Source of the DNA: Saccharicrinis sp963663905
GTDB taxonomy: Bacteria > Bacteroidota > Bacteroidia > Bacteroidales > Marinilabiliaceae
Direction: 5' to 3'
NCBI GenBank assembly: GCA_963663905.2
Contig: OY760657.1
Location: 1,116,001-1,180,000, forward strand
DNA length: 64,000 nt
Both the position numbers and the translations under genes were made by a program. The notes under the pieces were generated by a model that did no database searches, was not told where the DNA came from, and saw nothing but the letters and a program-made list of their open reading frames with translations. Shown one piece after another: positions 38,109-46,814 of the stretch. Numbering within the stretch: position 1 is the first letter of the stretch; each line of letters begins with the position of its first letter.

Positions 38109-38186
38109 GTTCATGAACAATTATTGCAGATTATTTGCTTGGATAAGATAGTTTTGTCAAGACAAAAAGAAATCCTGTTACAGGAT
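38109..38186 (+). promoter_or_regulatory. Promoter of the CoA-disulfide-reductase gene with three palindromes
   Basis: A Bacteroidota -7 element TAGTTTTG is at 38149-38156, with TTG at 38124-38126 as possible -33 (22-base spacing). Three palindromes crowd the promoter: GTTCATGAAC (38109-38118), TTTTGTC-AA-GACAAAA (38152-38167, overlapping the -7 element and start) and ATCCTGT-T-ACAGGAT (38172-38186, in the leader). The latter two are placed where a repressor could act. Confidence 0.5.
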
Positions 38187-38221
38187 AATTAAAATAGAAA
38201 AAAATAAAAAGATATATAGAT

Positions 38222-40243
38222 ATGGAAAAGATTGTAATTATTGGAGGGGTGGCAGCAGGAGCAACTGCAGCTGCAAAAGCAAGAAGATTATCACCGGAAG
38301 CTAAAATTATTATGTTGGAGGCCGGTCCGGATATTTCATTTGCCAATTGTGGGTTACCTTATTATATAGCCGGAGATATTAAAAGTCGTTCAAAATTAAT
38401 ACTTCAAAGTCCTGAGAGTTTTAAAGAGCAATATGATGTAGATGTATATACTCATACAATTGTATCTTCAATCGATAAAGACAATCAAGTATTAAAAGCA
38501 ATTGACAGCAGATCTGGTGAAACCAGAAAATTTGAATATACAAAGTTAATCTTAGCTCAGGGAGGAAGACCTTTAAAACCAGAGTTCCCTGGATCAGACA
38601 GAGATCATGTATTTACATTATGGACTCTGGAAGATATGGATAAGATTTCGGCTCATTTAGACGATAAAAAACCTAAAACTGCAGTAGTAGTAGGTGGTGG
38701 TTTCATTGGTTTAGAAATGGTTGAAGCTCTTGTAAAAAGAGGTTTAGATGTTCATGTGGTTGAAAAAATGGATCATGTAATGTCTATTATGGATGGTGAA
38801 ATTGCAGGTTTTGTTGAACAGGAACTTTATGCTTATGGTGTTGGAGTTCATACTAATACTGCGGTTACTCAAATTAATGCGCATTCGGTTATTTTAGATA
38901 ATGGTGATGAATTGGATGCTGATATGGTATTGATGTCAATTGGTGTTCGTCCTACATTACAGTTGGCAATTGATGCAGGTTTAGCAATTGGTGAAGCAGG
39001 TGGATTATTGGTAAATGATCTGTTACAAACATCCGATGGCAATATTTATGCAGCTGGTGATATGGTAGAGATTGAGCACCGTGTAAATGGTAAAAAAGTT
39101 CGTATTCCTTTGGCAGGACCAGCAAACCGTCAGGGACGTATTGCTGCCGAAAATGCTTTAGGTGGTAATCATAGTTATATGGGCGCTATTGGTACTTCAG
39201 TGGTTCGTGTATTTGAGGCAGTTGCCGGAATTACAGGATTATCATTGAAACAGGCTCGAAATATGGGGATTGATGCTGATGCAGTTGTAGTTCATAAAGA
39301 GCACCATACTTCATATTATCCTGGTGCTGAAACAGTAACTGTTCAGTTGGTTTATGATAAAAATACAGGTGTTATTTTAGGTGGACAAACAGCTGGCTAT
39401 AAGGGTGCTGATAAACGTTTGGATGTAATAGCTACAGCAACTGCATCTAAATTAAAGGTGAGTGATATAGCAGATGTTGACTTTGCTTATTCTCCTCCAA
39501 TCGGAACCGCAAATGATGCTATGAATATGGCTGCTTATGTTGCCGAAAACAGAATGTCAGGATATAGTCCTTCGATAACAGTTTCTGAATTGGATGATTT
39601 TGTTAAAGGTAAAGATCCTGTATATATTGATGTGAGAGACGTGTTCGCATTTGAAAAGAGCCATATTTACGGTGCTGTACATATTCCTTTAGAAGTTTTA
39701 CCTCAGTACCTGAATGAAATTCCAAAGGATCGATTAATTGTTGTTTATGATGAATTTGGTAAAAAAAGTCATCAGGCATTAAGAACACTGGTTGGTGCTG
39801 GTTTTGATAATGTTGTAAATATAAGTGGAGGTCATAGCTCAATACAGAGATATGAATTAGCAATAGGTTTTAATGAAATTGAGATTGATCTTTTAGAGAT
39901 TGAAGCAAAATCAATAGGAGAGGAAGAGCAAGAAACTAAGGAGCAGGCTCCAAAGAAAGAAGAGAAGAAAAATGAGAGCGGTTTGCTGATTGTAGACGTT
40001 AGAACAGAAGGAGAATATAGAAGTGGTGCTTTTCCAAATGCAGTTAATATTCCTTTGGATGAGATTATGCAAAACAATGTGGATTTAGGAACAAATACAA
40101 ACCGTGAGATTATTGTTTATTGCGCATCTGGTGCTCGCTCTGCTTATGCAAAACAGGTGTTGATGCAAAGAGGTTATACTAATGTTATGAACGGTGGTGG
40201 TATTGCTGCTATGATGTCTCGTTTAGAGAAAATGAAAAACTAA
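38222..40243 (+). CDS. CoA-disulfide reductase / FAD-dependent oxidoreductase fused to two rhodanese domains
   Basis: A 673-residue cytosolic flavoprotein. The FAD-binding start IVIIGGVAAGATAAAKARR, active Cys43 in FANCGLPYYIAG, the NADH-binding VVVGGGFIGLEMVEALVKRG and the ATG-type IYAAGDMVEI motif define the CoA-disulfide reductase/NADH oxidase family (about residues 1-450). Two rhodanese domains follow. The first (about 465-560) has YDEFGKKS where the catalytic Cys should be, so it is inactive; the second (about 590-670) keeps the active loop YCASGARSA with Cys634. A charged EEEQETKEQ...KKEEKK linker separates them. CoADR-rhodanese fusions reduce CoA persulfides or polysulfides. The upstream FNR box suggests anaerobic or redox regulation. 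Confidence 0.9.
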   Translation: MEKIVIIGGVAAGATAAAKARRLSPEAKIIMLEAGPDISFANCGLPYYIAGDIKSRSKLILQSPESFKEQYDVDVYTHTIVSSIDKDNQVLKAIDSRSGETRKFEYTKLILAQGGRPLKPEFPGSDRDHVFTLWTLEDMDKISAHLDDKKPKTAVVVGGGFIGLEMVEALVKRGLDVHVVEKMDHVMSIMDGEIAGFVEQELYAYGVGVHTNTAVTQINAHSVILDNGDELDADMVLMSIGVRPTLQLAIDAGLAIGEAGGLLVNDLLQTSDGNIYAAGDMVEIEHRVNGKKVRIPLAGPANRQGRIAAENALGGNHSYMGAIGTSVVRVFEAVAGITGLSLKQARNMGIDADAVVVHKEHHTSYYPGAETVTVQLVYDKNTGVILGGQTAGYKGADKRLDVIATATASKLKVSDIADVDFAYSPPIGTANDAMNMAAYVAENRMSGYSPSITVSELDDFVKGKDPVYIDVRDVFAFEKSHIYGAVHIPLEVLPQYLNEIPKDRLIVVYDEFGKKSHQALRTLVGAGFDNVVNISGGHSSIQRYELAIGFNEIEIDLLEIEAKSIGEEEQETKEQAPKKEEKKNESGLLIVDVRTEGEYRSGAFPNAVNIPLDEIMQNNVDLGTNTNREIIVYCASGARSAYAKQVLMQRGYTNVMNGGGIAAMMSRLEKMKN

Positions 40244-40284
40244 GTTTGTTAAGTAAGGTTTGATATAGTTTATTATGTGTTATT

Positions 40285-40319
40285 CGCGCAGTTGTTTTTT
40301 ATAACTGCGCGATTTTTTT
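40285..40319 (+). terminator. Terminator after the CoA-disulfide-reductase gene
   Basis: Arms CGCGCAGTT (40285-40293) and AACTGCGCG (40303-40311) followed by a T7 run. It also abuts the end of the convergent kinase gene. Confidence 0.9.
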
Positions 40320-41289
40320 ATAAGGCTAAAACAGGTTCATATACTTTATAAGGTATTGAAAAATAAAATGTACTTCCTTTGTTTATTTCTGACTCCAGCC
40401 ATAATTTTCCATCTAAAAGATCAATTAATCCTTTTACAATAGAGAGGCCTAAGCCTGTACCTTTTTGCTTTTGTGTATAGGAGTTCTCAGCTTGTATAAA
40501 GCGATCAAAAATCTAGCTTTGAAGTTCTTCTGAAATTCCTATACCTGTATCTCTTACAAATAATGTAATATAATTTGCATCGCAATTAAAACAGCCAACT
40601 TCAATTTCACCTTTGTTGGTAAATTTAAAGGCATTACTGATAAGGTTGATTAATATCTGTTTTAGTTTTGCTCCATCAAATAAGATGGGTTTTGTTATTT
40701 TATGGCAAGGGAAATCTATTTTAAAATTGATATGATGCTTACCCAGTTGTTTTTGATATTGGTTAAAGAATAATTTAAGGTTCTGAAGCATTGTTTTCAT
40801 ATCTACAACTTCCCAATTGATCGAGACTTGTCCTGATTCAATTTTAGCAATGTCAAGAATATCATTAATGATTTGAAGTAAATCATTACTGCTGTTGTTT
40901 ATAATTTCTGTAAACTCAATTAATTTATTCTTGTCATCATAAAAAGTGGGTAGTAACTCTGAGAAACCTATTATTGCATTTAAAGGTGTTCGGATTTCAT
41001 GGCTGATGTTTTGTAGAAATTGGTTCTTTAACCGTTCACTTTCAAGTGCTTTTTCTTTAGCTTCCCGAAGTTCTTTGTTTAGCCTTTTAATACGCTCATT
41101 TTCAAGCTTACGTATATAGCCTTGCTTCAGGTCGTCAACAAGCATATTGATTCCCATGGCAAGGGCATCAATATTATCATTTTCTTCCGAAATGTTAAAC
41201 TGAAAGTTTAAATCCCCGTGAGCAATTTGCATTACTCCCTCAATAATTTCATCAATCCTTTGATTGCGATTCTGATCACTGTCTGACAT
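40318..41289 (-). pseudogene. Soluble sensor histidine kinase interrupted by an in-frame amber codon
   Basis: The frame encodes 258 residues to a TAG at 40513-40515 and then continues in the same frame for 64 codons to TAA at 40318. Before the stop: a HAMP-like N-terminus without membrane helix (IIEGVMQIAHGDLNFQF), a coiled coil, HisKA (NISHEIRTPLNAIIGFSEL), N box (LINLISNAFKFTNKG) and G1 (VRDTGIGISEELQS). After it: IFDRFIQAENSYTQKQKGTGLGLSIVKG, the F and G2 boxes, then GSTFYFSIPY. Thus the coding sequence is complete apart from one codon, most simply a Gln or Lys codon mutated to TAG. The truncated protein would lack ATP-lid elements and be inactive. It follows the STAS-like gene by 14 bases, probably in one operon. 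A sequencing error or readthrough is the alternative. Confidence 0.85.
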
Positions 41290-41303
41290 TCTATCTCCCC
41301 CTA

Positions 41304-41690
41304 TTAATCATTTTTAAGCCATTCCCAAGCCTCTTCTTCTGTAGAAAAGAAACGGTATTTACTCATTTTTTTCAATTTTCCCATCGCAAACGAAGCTAAT
41401 ACTTTAGCTACAGGGTGAAGACCAAAAATCGCAACTTTATCTGTTCGATCTAAATTGGATAAGGTTCTCCACATATCTCTTGCTTTGGGAGAGTTTTTAC
41501 CACACTGATTTAGATCTATAAGAAATTGAATCTTTTTGCCTGTTGTTTGTAATAGTTCAGATACCATTTCGTAATGAGCAGAGGCCATTTCATCAGTTTG
41601 TTCACCAACTGTGATAACATGATAAACCAGATATTGTTCATTATGAATAATTATCTTATTATCATTAATATATCGCACTTCTGTACTCAT
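41304..41690 (-). CDS. STAS/SpoIIAA-like small protein
   Basis: A 128-residue cytosolic protein whose pattern of strands and helices (YLVYHVITVG, IQFLIDLNQCGKNSPKARDMWRTL, KVAIFGLHPVAKVLASFAMG, YRFFSTEEEAWEWLK) resembles the STAS-like SpoIIAA superfamily often found beside kinases in Bacteroidota. The closing F-x-T-x-x-E-A-x-x-W-L motif is typical of that group. It is transcribed just before the broken kinase gene, which suggests that the two formed one signalling unit. A -7-like TATTTTTG lies on the minus strand at 41744-41751. The family call is moderate; function is unknown. Confidence 0.55.
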   Translation of the reverse strand: MSTEVRYINDNKIIIHNEQYLVYHVITVGEQTDEMASAHYEMVSELLQTTGKKIQFLIDLNQCGKNSPKARDMWRTLSNLDRTDKVAIFGLHPVAKVLASFAMGKLKKMSKYRFFSTEEEAWEWLKND

Positions 41691-41861
41691 ATGATTCTAA
41701 CAATCAGTACTTAGTAATTCTAGTAATTAAATAACGGGGACTGCAAAAATAATATAAATTTCTGGTAAAAACATGAGTTTTGATATATATATAAGTTTGT
41801 ATGTTCTTATATGTTGCATATTAAATAAGATACTAAATAGAGATATAGCTATATTATGCAT

Positions 41862-41869
41862 TATATTTG
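41862..41869 (+). promoter_or_regulatory. Possible -7 promoter element of ppnP
   Basis: TATATTTG fits TAnnTTTG and lies 30 bases before the ATG. No convincing -33 element was found. Confidence 0.35.
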
Positions 41870-41899
41870 CATCAAATAATAATATTAAAAACGATTAAA

Positions 41900-42181
41900 A
41901 TGTTACAGGTTAACGAATACTTTGATGGACAGGTAAAGTCTATTGCTGTTGATAATAGCAAAGGTAAAGCAACAGCAGGAGTTATTGCTCCGGGTGAATT
42001 TGAATTTGGTACTTCAACTGTTGAATATATGACAGTTACTTATGGCGAAATGGAAGTATTATTACCAAATGCCACTGAGTGGAAATTATACACACAGGGA
42101 GAAACATTTATTGTTGAAAAAGGAGTTTCTTTTAAGGTAAAAGTTGCAGAACCTGTTAGTTACGTTTGTCGTTACGAATAA
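41900..42181 (+). CDS. ppnP: Pyrimidine/purine nucleoside phosphorylase PpnP
   Basis: A 93-residue cupin-like protein of the YaiE/PpnP family (former DUF1255), which phosphorolyses several nucleosides in nucleotide salvage. The sequence MLQVNEYFDGQVKSIAVDN, ATAGVIAPGEFEFGTSTVEYMTVTYGEMEVLLP and WKLYTQGETFIVEKGVSFKVKV follows E. coli PpnP nearly end to end, and the length agrees with the family's about 94 residues. I choose ATG 41900; an earlier TTG at 41867 would add 11 unrelated residues. The gene is monocistronic, with a strong terminator after it. Confidence 0.92.
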   Translation: MLQVNEYFDGQVKSIAVDNSKGKATAGVIAPGEFEFGTSTVEYMTVTYGEMEVLLPNATEWKLYTQGETFIVEKGVSFKVKVAEPVSYVCRYE

Positions 42182-42208
42182 GAATAGTTTATATTCTATC
42201 ATATTGCT

Positions 42209-42236
42209 AAGCCGGTTTTTATAACCGGCTTTTTTT
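42209..42236 (+). terminator. Terminator after ppnP
   Basis: Perfect arms AAGCCGGTT (42209-42217) and AACCGGCTT (42223-42231) with a T run. Confidence 0.9.
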
Positions 42237-42350
42237 ATGTGTTATATATTAATTTCTAATGATTATACCCATATTGATTAGAGTTTGATATTTTGTTGGG
42301 GTTTAGGTCTATAAATTGAAACAAAATATACACTATTTAACTAATTATCC

Positions 42351-42382
42351 ATTGTTTGCTAATGTTTTGGAAATTACTTTTG
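42351..42382 (+). promoter_or_regulatory. Promoter of the acetate-transporter gene
   Basis: ATTG (42351-42354), 20 bases, then TACTTTTG (42375-42382), matching the Bacteroidota promoter consensus; the ATG follows 30 bases later. Confidence 0.5.
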
Positions 42383-42411
42383 CCGGCTGAAATTTAAATA
42401 CTTAAACACTT

Positions 42412-42966
42412 ATGAAAAACGGAAATCCGGCAGTAGTAGGTTTAGCAGGTTTTGGCTTAACTACTTTACTATTACAATTCCATAATTTGGGATGGATTGA
42501 AATTGGTCCTGTTTTAGCAATGGGAATTATTTTTGGTGGTCTTGCTCAGATGATAGCAGGTTTTCAGGAACAAAAAATGGGTAATAACTTTGGCTACAGT
42601 GCATTTGTTGCCTATGGCTCATTCTGGATTGGTTTAGGAATCATCTGGATCTTAAATCATTTCAATATTTATAAATCATCTCATACTGATGTAGGATTCT
42701 ATCTTGTTGGCTGGACTCTTTACACAGCTATTATGTTTGTGGCTTCGCTGAGAGTACATAAGGCTATGACAGTTACTTTCGGTACTTTGTTATTGGGATT
42801 TATTCTTCTTGATTTAGCGCATTTTGGAATGCCTCAATTAACAGTAGTGGCTGCAGTAGACTTAATTATTTGTGCAGGAGCTGCATGGTATATGATGGCT
42901 GCAATTATTATTAACGATTTAGCAGGCAAAACTGTTATTCCTGTTGGAAAGAAATTTATTGAATAG
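42412..42966 (+). CDS. satP: Acetate/succinate uptake transporter (GPR1/FUN34/YaaH family)
   Basis: A 184-residue inner-membrane protein with six hydrophobic helices. The N-terminal NPAVVGLAGFGLTTLLLQFHNLGW contains the family's NPAPLGLxxFGxTT-type signature, and MIAGFQEQKMGNNFGYSAFVAYGSFWIGLG matches its second conserved block. E. coli SatP carries acetate and succinate with protons; related channels form hexamers. The gene has its own promoter and terminator. Acetate uptake or release fits a fermentative or anaerobic lifestyle, but direction cannot be inferred. Confidence 0.9.
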   Translation: MKNGNPAVVGLAGFGLTTLLLQFHNLGWIEIGPVLAMGIIFGGLAQMIAGFQEQKMGNNFGYSAFVAYGSFWIGLGIIWILNHFNIYKSSHTDVGFYLVGWTLYTAIMFVASLRVHKAMTVTFGTLLLGFILLDLAHFGMPQLTVVAAVDLIICAGAAWYMMAAIIINDLAGKTVIPVGKKFIE

Positions 42967-43052
42967 ATCAATAAAGATATAACTAGTGAAAATTCAAATT
43001 ATAATCTCACAGAAGATTATAATTTCATCGTAATTTTTACTGAAAATAATGT

Positions 43053-43087
43053 AAAAGCAATGGTCTTACCGACTGTTGCTTTTTTTT
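43053..43087 (+). terminator. Terminator after the acetate transporter
   Basis: Arms AAAAGCAATGGTC and GACTGTTGCTTTT pair with two G-U wobbles around a TTACC loop and end in a T8 run. Confidence 0.75.
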
Positions 43088-43579
43088 GTGAAGGCTAGTA
43101 TTTATAAGCTCTGAACCGTTTTACCAAAAAAGTCACATTCCCCTTTTTACTACATGCTATACCTGGCCATATGGACATATAAATGATGTTTTTGACCATG
43201 TTTTTTGTCTTTTAATAGAATATAACTCACTGAGATTTATTTTAATGTACTGTATTTAAGTATAAAACTACTGCAAATGGAATTGTTTTTTCGATTGGTA
43301 GAAAAATATTTTAGGTCTTTGAAAATTGTTAATAAATGTATAAATTCAAGATAAAATCGTAAAAACCTATGAGTTTAGGCTAATACTGCGAGTATAATCA
43401 GAATAAATAAACATAAATAAAACTTAAAAAAATCCCCGTATGAAACATTTTCTTCTTTTACAAAGTTGTTTTACGTAGTAAAGTTAAAGCAATATTCCAT
43501 TAGATTAAGTCAATACCTTGACTATTAATAATCAAACCTAAATAATCAATCATAAAACCATAAATTAAACAAACAACCT
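43088..43579. other. Intergenic region without recognised features
   Basis: About 490 AT-rich bases. No open frame, repeat or hairpin of note; it must include the leader of the following hypothetical gene. Confidence 0.4.
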
Positions 43580-44221
43580 ATGTCATTATTTTTAACTCCC
43601 CAAACAGAAAATAATAATGATCTGGTATATAGTGTATCAGGTTCAAAACTTAAAAGAAATAAAAACAGAAATACATACTCGCACGAAGGTATTGATGCAG
43701 GATTACAATTATTGAAAAAGGTTTATTCTGCTTCACAAAATTTTAGTAATGTAATAGCTAAAGACAGACCAGCCTTTAAAATATATATTCATGAAAGGCA
43801 GTTGGTTCAGGAATTATATATTAAGATTCAAAAAGAATTAAAAGTGCTATGTAAGGATAATATTTCACTTACATCAAAATTCCTTATGGATCAACCGATA
43901 CCTGAAAACTATTTTCGTTGGTCGGTGCATATTAAAGAAACAATAATGGCATTATTGTTACACGAAGAAATCTATCAAAATATGGATTCAATCGGAGTGA
44001 CTGAAGAAATTCTGGATGACTTATTGGTTCGTTTAAAAGATTTGGACGATCTAAAATATAAAGCTATTGAAGAAGAACAATTGGTTCAGTCATTATCAGA
44101 AGATGAAGCTAAACATCTTGAGGAGTTAAAATCGCATTATTCAGATTTAAGACACTATCTTGATATATTTGAAGAAGATTATAATTTGAATAGAAACGAA
44201 GAATTAGGTGAGGCTATATAA
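43580..44221 (+). CDS. Hypothetical helical cytosolic protein
   Basis: A 213-residue protein not recognised. There is no signal peptide or membrane helix. Residues about 30-200 are almost entirely predicted helical, with leucine- and glutamate-rich segments (LQLLKKVYSASQNFSNVI, HERQLVQELYIKIQKELKVL, VTEEILDDLLVRLKDLDDLKYKAIEEEQLVQSLSEDEAKHLEELKSH), ending in an acidic tail. This suggests a helical bundle or coiled coil. A terminator lies about 145 bases downstream. It is a clean, well-bounded gene, but no function can be offered. Confidence 0.65.
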   Translation: MSLFLTPQTENNNDLVYSVSGSKLKRNKNRNTYSHEGIDAGLQLLKKVYSASQNFSNVIAKDRPAFKIYIHERQLVQELYIKIQKELKVLCKDNISLTSKFLMDQPIPENYFRWSVHIKETIMALLLHEEIYQNMDSIGVTEEILDDLLVRLKDLDDLKYKAIEEEQLVQSLSEDEAKHLEELKSHYSDLRHYLDIFEEDYNLNRNEELGEAI

Positions 44222-44366
44222 AATCACATCTGTCCTAAATAAAAAATAGGATGTCGGGTCTGGACGAAGTGCCAGTAAACTAAAATATTCCTGACAGCTC
44301 TGGTATAAAATATAGGCTTTGTAGATATTTGAAGTCTTATTCTAAAACTAGATACACACAAAAATA

Positions 44367-44403
44367 GAAAGAGGTTGTCTATATTAAGACAATCTCTTTT
44401 TTG
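44367..44403 (+). terminator. Terminator downstream of the helical hypothetical gene
   Basis: Arms AAAGAGGTTGTC and GACAATCTCTTT with one wobble, then a T run. Confidence 0.8.
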
Positions 44404-44936
44404 TTTATTATAATCTGTACAACAAAGAAATAGTAACAGTTTCAGCAATTGTGTTCAACAAGAGAATAAAATCACTTGGAACTATTCATAGAGTAAATCT
44501 TTTGGCTGTAAGCCTGAAACGACTAATTATATTACAAGGTATTGTATATTCTAACAATTAACACCTCTTCTTATACAATATTTCCGGCTTAATAGAAGGT
44601 GTCAGATATAAGGCATTAATACCTGAAGGGGTCGTTGTAAAAAGATCATATCCATAACACTCCTGCCACTATACTATTTTATTGGGATATGGCTTCGATG
44701 AAACTGGTATGCAATGGGATAGAATTGCAAATATGTACATACTTAATACATTGATAATAGCAGCAAGACTATCTTTTTAATCACAAATACTACAAATAAG
44801 TAAAATATCCGTTATATGCTATTATTTTGAAATAATAATTATTTTAGCAGATAACTAACTTAAATGCATAGGCGTGATGAACGTAGATGTATGACTGTTG
44901 TTGAAAATTTGTGGCTATTAACGAGAGCAACCTAGC
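44404..44936. other. Non-coding stretch before the small-gene cluster
   Basis: About 530 bases without an open frame of note on either strand, a repeat or a hairpin. Confidence 0.4.
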
Positions 44937-45341
44937 ATGATAAAAATATCAGGAATTGAGATTGATTGTTTAAAACGTTATATAGAAAAGAAAGTAGAAT
45001 CGAGTTCATGTGACCACTCATTAGGGTTTGCGCAAGAATGGGCAGAATTGAATAGTTTTAATTTTAATGATTTGATTGATATACTTGAAGCAAATGGCGG
45101 TTTTTGTGATTGTGAGATTATATGGAATTTACCTGAGAAAGAAGACTTAATTATACCGGATAGTAAAGGAAATATTGATGTTGAAAACCCATGGAAAATA
45201 CCCAATGACTATATTCTTAAAAATAAACTATTCTCAAAAGTTTTAATCTCTAATGAAAAATGTAAAGGAAACTGTTATGCAGAGAATGGAGAAATCTTGA
45301 TACCAGCCCCCTTTGGTGCAACATCGAAAAAAAGGATATGA
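44937..45341 (+). CDS. DUF2695-containing small protein
   Basis: A 134-residue cytosolic protein. The first 65 residues match DUF2695: a helix, CDHSLGFAQEWAE, then NGGFCDCEIIWNL, in which the cysteines and histidine (C-D-H ... C-D-C-E) may bind metal. The rest contains another cysteine pair in EKCKGNCYAENG and is not recognised; its ending PAPFGATSKKRI looks natural. Its stop codon overlaps an ATG (ATGA at 45338-45341) that seems to have been the start of the next gene. Function is unknown. Confidence 0.65.
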   Translation: MIKISGIEIDCLKRYIEKKVESSSCDHSLGFAQEWAELNSFNFNDLIDILEANGGFCDCEIIWNLPEKEDLIIPDSKGNIDVENPWKIPNDYILKNKLFSKVLISNEKCKGNCYAENGEILIPAPFGATSKKRI

Positions 45342-45344
45342 AAA

Positions 45345-45623
45345 TTGGTGCATTTTTTCATAGGACTAAAATCTGGAATGCCTAATGAATATGGGGTTGT
45401 AAAAGAGATTAAACACATTACAGCGAAAGAATTTGCCAAACAAGTTCGTAATTCTAAACATCAAGACCTTGTTAATTTTAAAGAAAAAGAAGCTGACTTT
45501 TATTTGTCCTGTTTAGACAATTTAAAAGCAGAAACACCCGTTGGAACACATTTTACAGAAAGAAGTGCTTTGACTGGAAAAGCTGAAACCTTAAAGGTAT
45601 ATAAGATATTTATAAGAAAATAA
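45345..45623 (+). CDS. Hypothetical protein with probably frameshifted start
   Basis: A 92-codon frame of unknown function that begins with TTG; the first ATG inside it is at 45378. The ATG at 45338 overlaps the previous stop codon but is out of frame and yields only 15 codons. Removing one T from the T6 run at 45353-45358 would join that ATG to this frame and give a natural start MKIGAFFIGLKSGMPNEYG. The likeliest reading is a one-base insertion, either real or a sequencing error. The body (EIKHITAKEFAKQVRNSKHQDLVNFKEKEADFYLSCLDNL) is alpha-helical. Confidence 0.5.
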   Translation: MVHFFIGLKSGMPNEYGVVKEIKHITAKEFAKQVRNSKHQDLVNFKEKEADFYLSCLDNLKAETPVGTHFTERSALTGKAETLKVYKIFIRK

Positions 45624-45811
45624 AAAAGTTGTTAGCTACAACAAACTGGAATAAAGTAAATCAGGTCAGCGGTGTTTTGGACAGCCCGAAATTATGCTTT
45701 GCTTCATCCAGCGACAATTCGTAGTGTTGAAAATAAGCATCTCCATCAATAATAAAAAAGTATATAAAGACTTAATTTGTAACTTAATCATAATTTTAAA
45801 GCATAACTAAA

Positions 45812-46036
45812 ATGAATAAAACAATTAAAGTATTTACCGGTAGTGAAGTAATAGTAACCATGATAAAAGGTGAATTAGAAAATCATGGAATACCTTCATT
45901 AATTAAAAGTGATTTCAATTCTGGTGTTATAGCTGGATTTTCTGGAGGAGTACCATCTGCAATTGACTTATATATTGAAAGTGATAATGTAGAAAAAGCA
46001 ACACCAATCATTAACGACCTTGTTGAAAAAATGTAA
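45812..46036 (+). CDS. DUF2007-family small protein (putative signal-transducing protein)
   Basis: A 74-residue protein matching the DUF2007 pattern: VFTGSEVIVTMIKGELENHGIPSLIKSD, followed by IDLYIESDNVEKATPIINDLVE. The fold resembles GlnB-like ferredoxin folds and the family is described only as a putative signal transducer. It stands alone with about 190 non-coding bases on each side. Confidence 0.75.
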   Translation: MNKTIKVFTGSEVIVTMIKGELENHGIPSLIKSDFNSGVIAGFSGGVPSAIDLYIESDNVEKATPIINDLVEKM

Positions 46037-46227
46037 AAGTCAATAAACAATGGCTACAGCAAACCATTGAAGACGTTAAAAAAATAAGGGTGTAATCCTT
46101 GAAAGAGCGATTCTTGAAATAAAAATGCCTCACGATAATGAATATACAGCTTAAAATTGAGGGTGAATTCTTATGTTATACGATGTAATAAATTAAGAAA
46201 GGCATAACTAACTAACAAAGAACAATT

Positions 46228-46593
46228 ATGATACCTGTTAATAAAGAAGTAAGATTAGTAAACTTCGGAATAGACATGGCTATAATAAAAGTATTGTCAT
46301 TCATGTTAATATTTATACTAGATCTAAACCTGGATTCAGGTATAATATTCTTTGTAATTTATTTGTGTTACTATATTATTCTTGAGTATTTAACAGGGCA
46401 AACTATTGGCAAAATAATAACGAGAACCAGAGTTGTAAATAATAGAAATTTAAAGCCAGGTTTAAAAAGGATTATTTTAAGAACTATTTTAAGGTTTAAT
46501 CCCTTTGATGTTCATTCTTACCTTTTTGGTACAGAAATAGGTGCGCATGATAGTTTATCCAGAACATTAATAATCCAAAATAATAAAGCTTAA
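46228..46593 (+). CDS. RDD-family membrane protein
   Basis: A 121-residue membrane protein with two hydrophobic segments (IIKVLSFMLIFIL and GIIFFVIYLCYYIILEYL) followed by the RDD hallmark GQTIGKIITRTRVV and RIILRTILRFNPFDVHSYLF...HDSLSRTLII. The name-giving Arg-Asp-Asp residues are only partly retained: the N-terminal segment reads RLVNFGIDM. Members are small membrane proteins, some linked to ion transport, but most are uncharacterised. Confidence 0.7.
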   Translation: MIPVNKEVRLVNFGIDMAIIKVLSFMLIFILDLNLDSGIIFFVIYLCYYIILEYLTGQTIGKIITRTRVVNNRNLKPGLKRIILRTILRFNPFDVHSYLFGTEIGAHDSLSRTLIIQNNKA

Positions 46594-46814
46594 CAAATTG
46601 AGGGAATCCATAGTGATCAGTGCTATGGGGGGCTGCCGGATTTGAAGTTTATGCCATAATTACAATGATATAAAATAATCATGTAATTCTTATTTCCCTT
46701 ATTATGCTTGAATGTTCTTTGGTAATCAGTTTTAACTTGCCCGTTTAGATTTTTTTTTGTTAAAACGAGCTTGAATAGTTAAATGACTAAAGTAAAAGAT
46801 AAATAATAGTTTAA

